Of a stretch of DNA of 5,813 nt, positions 5,659 to 5,813 are shown piece by piece. The position numbers and the translations under genes are program-made. This stretch comes from Sphingomonadales bacterium (GTDB taxonomy: Bacteria; Pseudomonadota; Alphaproteobacteria; Sphingomonadales; Sphingomonadaceae): contig JAAFIT010000177.1 of NCBI GenBank assembly GCA_013298745.1, positions 1 through 5,813 of the forward strand, written 5' to 3'. Position 1 is the first letter of the stretch. Each line of letters begins with the position of its first letter. The notes under the pieces are model-generated. The model was given only the letters and a program-made list of their open reading frames with translations, was not told the origin of the DNA and ran no database searches.

Positions 5659-5813
5659 ATGGCAACACAGCCGAACCTGAGCGCCGAAACGCCGATCAAG
5701 CACACCGTTCCCCGCGAAGAGTTCGATTACACCTGGCCGTTGCCGCCTCGCCAGCGCCCCAATCTCAAGGACTACAGCGCCGCCTCGCTCGCCGAATATC
5801 TGCGCACCGCGCC
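5659..5813 (+). CDS. N-terminus of an unidentified protein, cut by the window end
   Basis: An open frame starts at ATG 5659 and runs without a stop to the end of the window (51 complete codons). The start is well supported: GGGAG at 5647-5651 lies seven bases upstream, and the AT-richer divergent region precedes it. The visible residues begin MATQPNLSAETPIKHTVPRE, continue through an aromatic and proline-rich part (FDYTWPLPPRQRPN, about residues 23-36) and enter what looks like a helix (YSAASLAEYLRTA). It is polar, with no signal peptide or membrane segment in this part. I do not recognise the family. The segment could be a lead-in before an enzymatic domain. Codon use matches its neighbours. 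Confidence 0.75.
   Translation, partial: MATQPNLSAETPIKHTVPREEFDYTWPLPPRQRPNLKDYSAASLAEYLRTA

Noticed and set aside
1..5813. Mobile element, CRISPR array, tRNA, phage or defence system
   Set aside because: No spaced repeats, terminal inverted repeats with target duplications, transposase or integrase motifs, or tRNA-like cloverleaf were seen; base composition and codon use are even across the genes.

Overview
The window is dense, GC-rich bacterial DNA with short intergenic gaps and codons that mostly end in G or C. Gene content (a DHA2-type efflux pump, a DUF1993 protein, a DUF3734-type patatin, a GntP-type permease, a Stealth phosphotransferase and a serine-type glutaminase) and codon style fit a free-living alphaproteobacterium, most likely a sphingomonad. 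That placement is inference from style and content; no rRNA or other taxonomic marker is present.

Layout, left to right. Positions 1-257 hold the 3' end of a multidrug efflux pump (last membrane helix and C-terminus), followed by a bulged, nested inverted repeat just past its stop. A DUF1993 gene follows (337-858). A 122-base gap carries four alternating G-rich and C-rich blocks that can form competing hairpins. Next is a two-gene operon separated by four bases: a patatin-like phospholipase (981-2006) and a GntP-family permease (2011-3465). A stand-alone Stealth-family sugar-phosphate transferase follows (3585-4565). It meets the oppositely oriented glutaminase gene glsA (4568-5494, minus strand) tail to tail with two bases between the stops. 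Upstream of glsA is a locally AT-richer divergent region (5495-5658). From it runs a plus-strand gene (5659 onward) that is cut by the window end and that I do not recognise.

How the genes may work together. The clearest unit is the patatin/GntP pair. The permease has the C-terminal LDSLPHNGA block that I associate with GntP members linked to (R)-3-hydroxybutyrate use, and DUF3734-type patatins are, from memory, often found near 3-hydroxybutyrate dehydrogenase genes. A role in hydroxybutyrate or polyhydroxybutyrate turnover is therefore a reasonable hypothesis, but no dehydrogenase is in this window. The efflux pump, DUF1993 gene, Stealth gene and glutaminase look like independent units. I see no CRISPR array, tRNA, rRNA, insertion sequence, phage gene or defence cassette. 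Apart from a few leads (the lone Stealth gene, the competing hairpins, the unidentified gene at the right edge), this is an ordinary chromosomal stretch.
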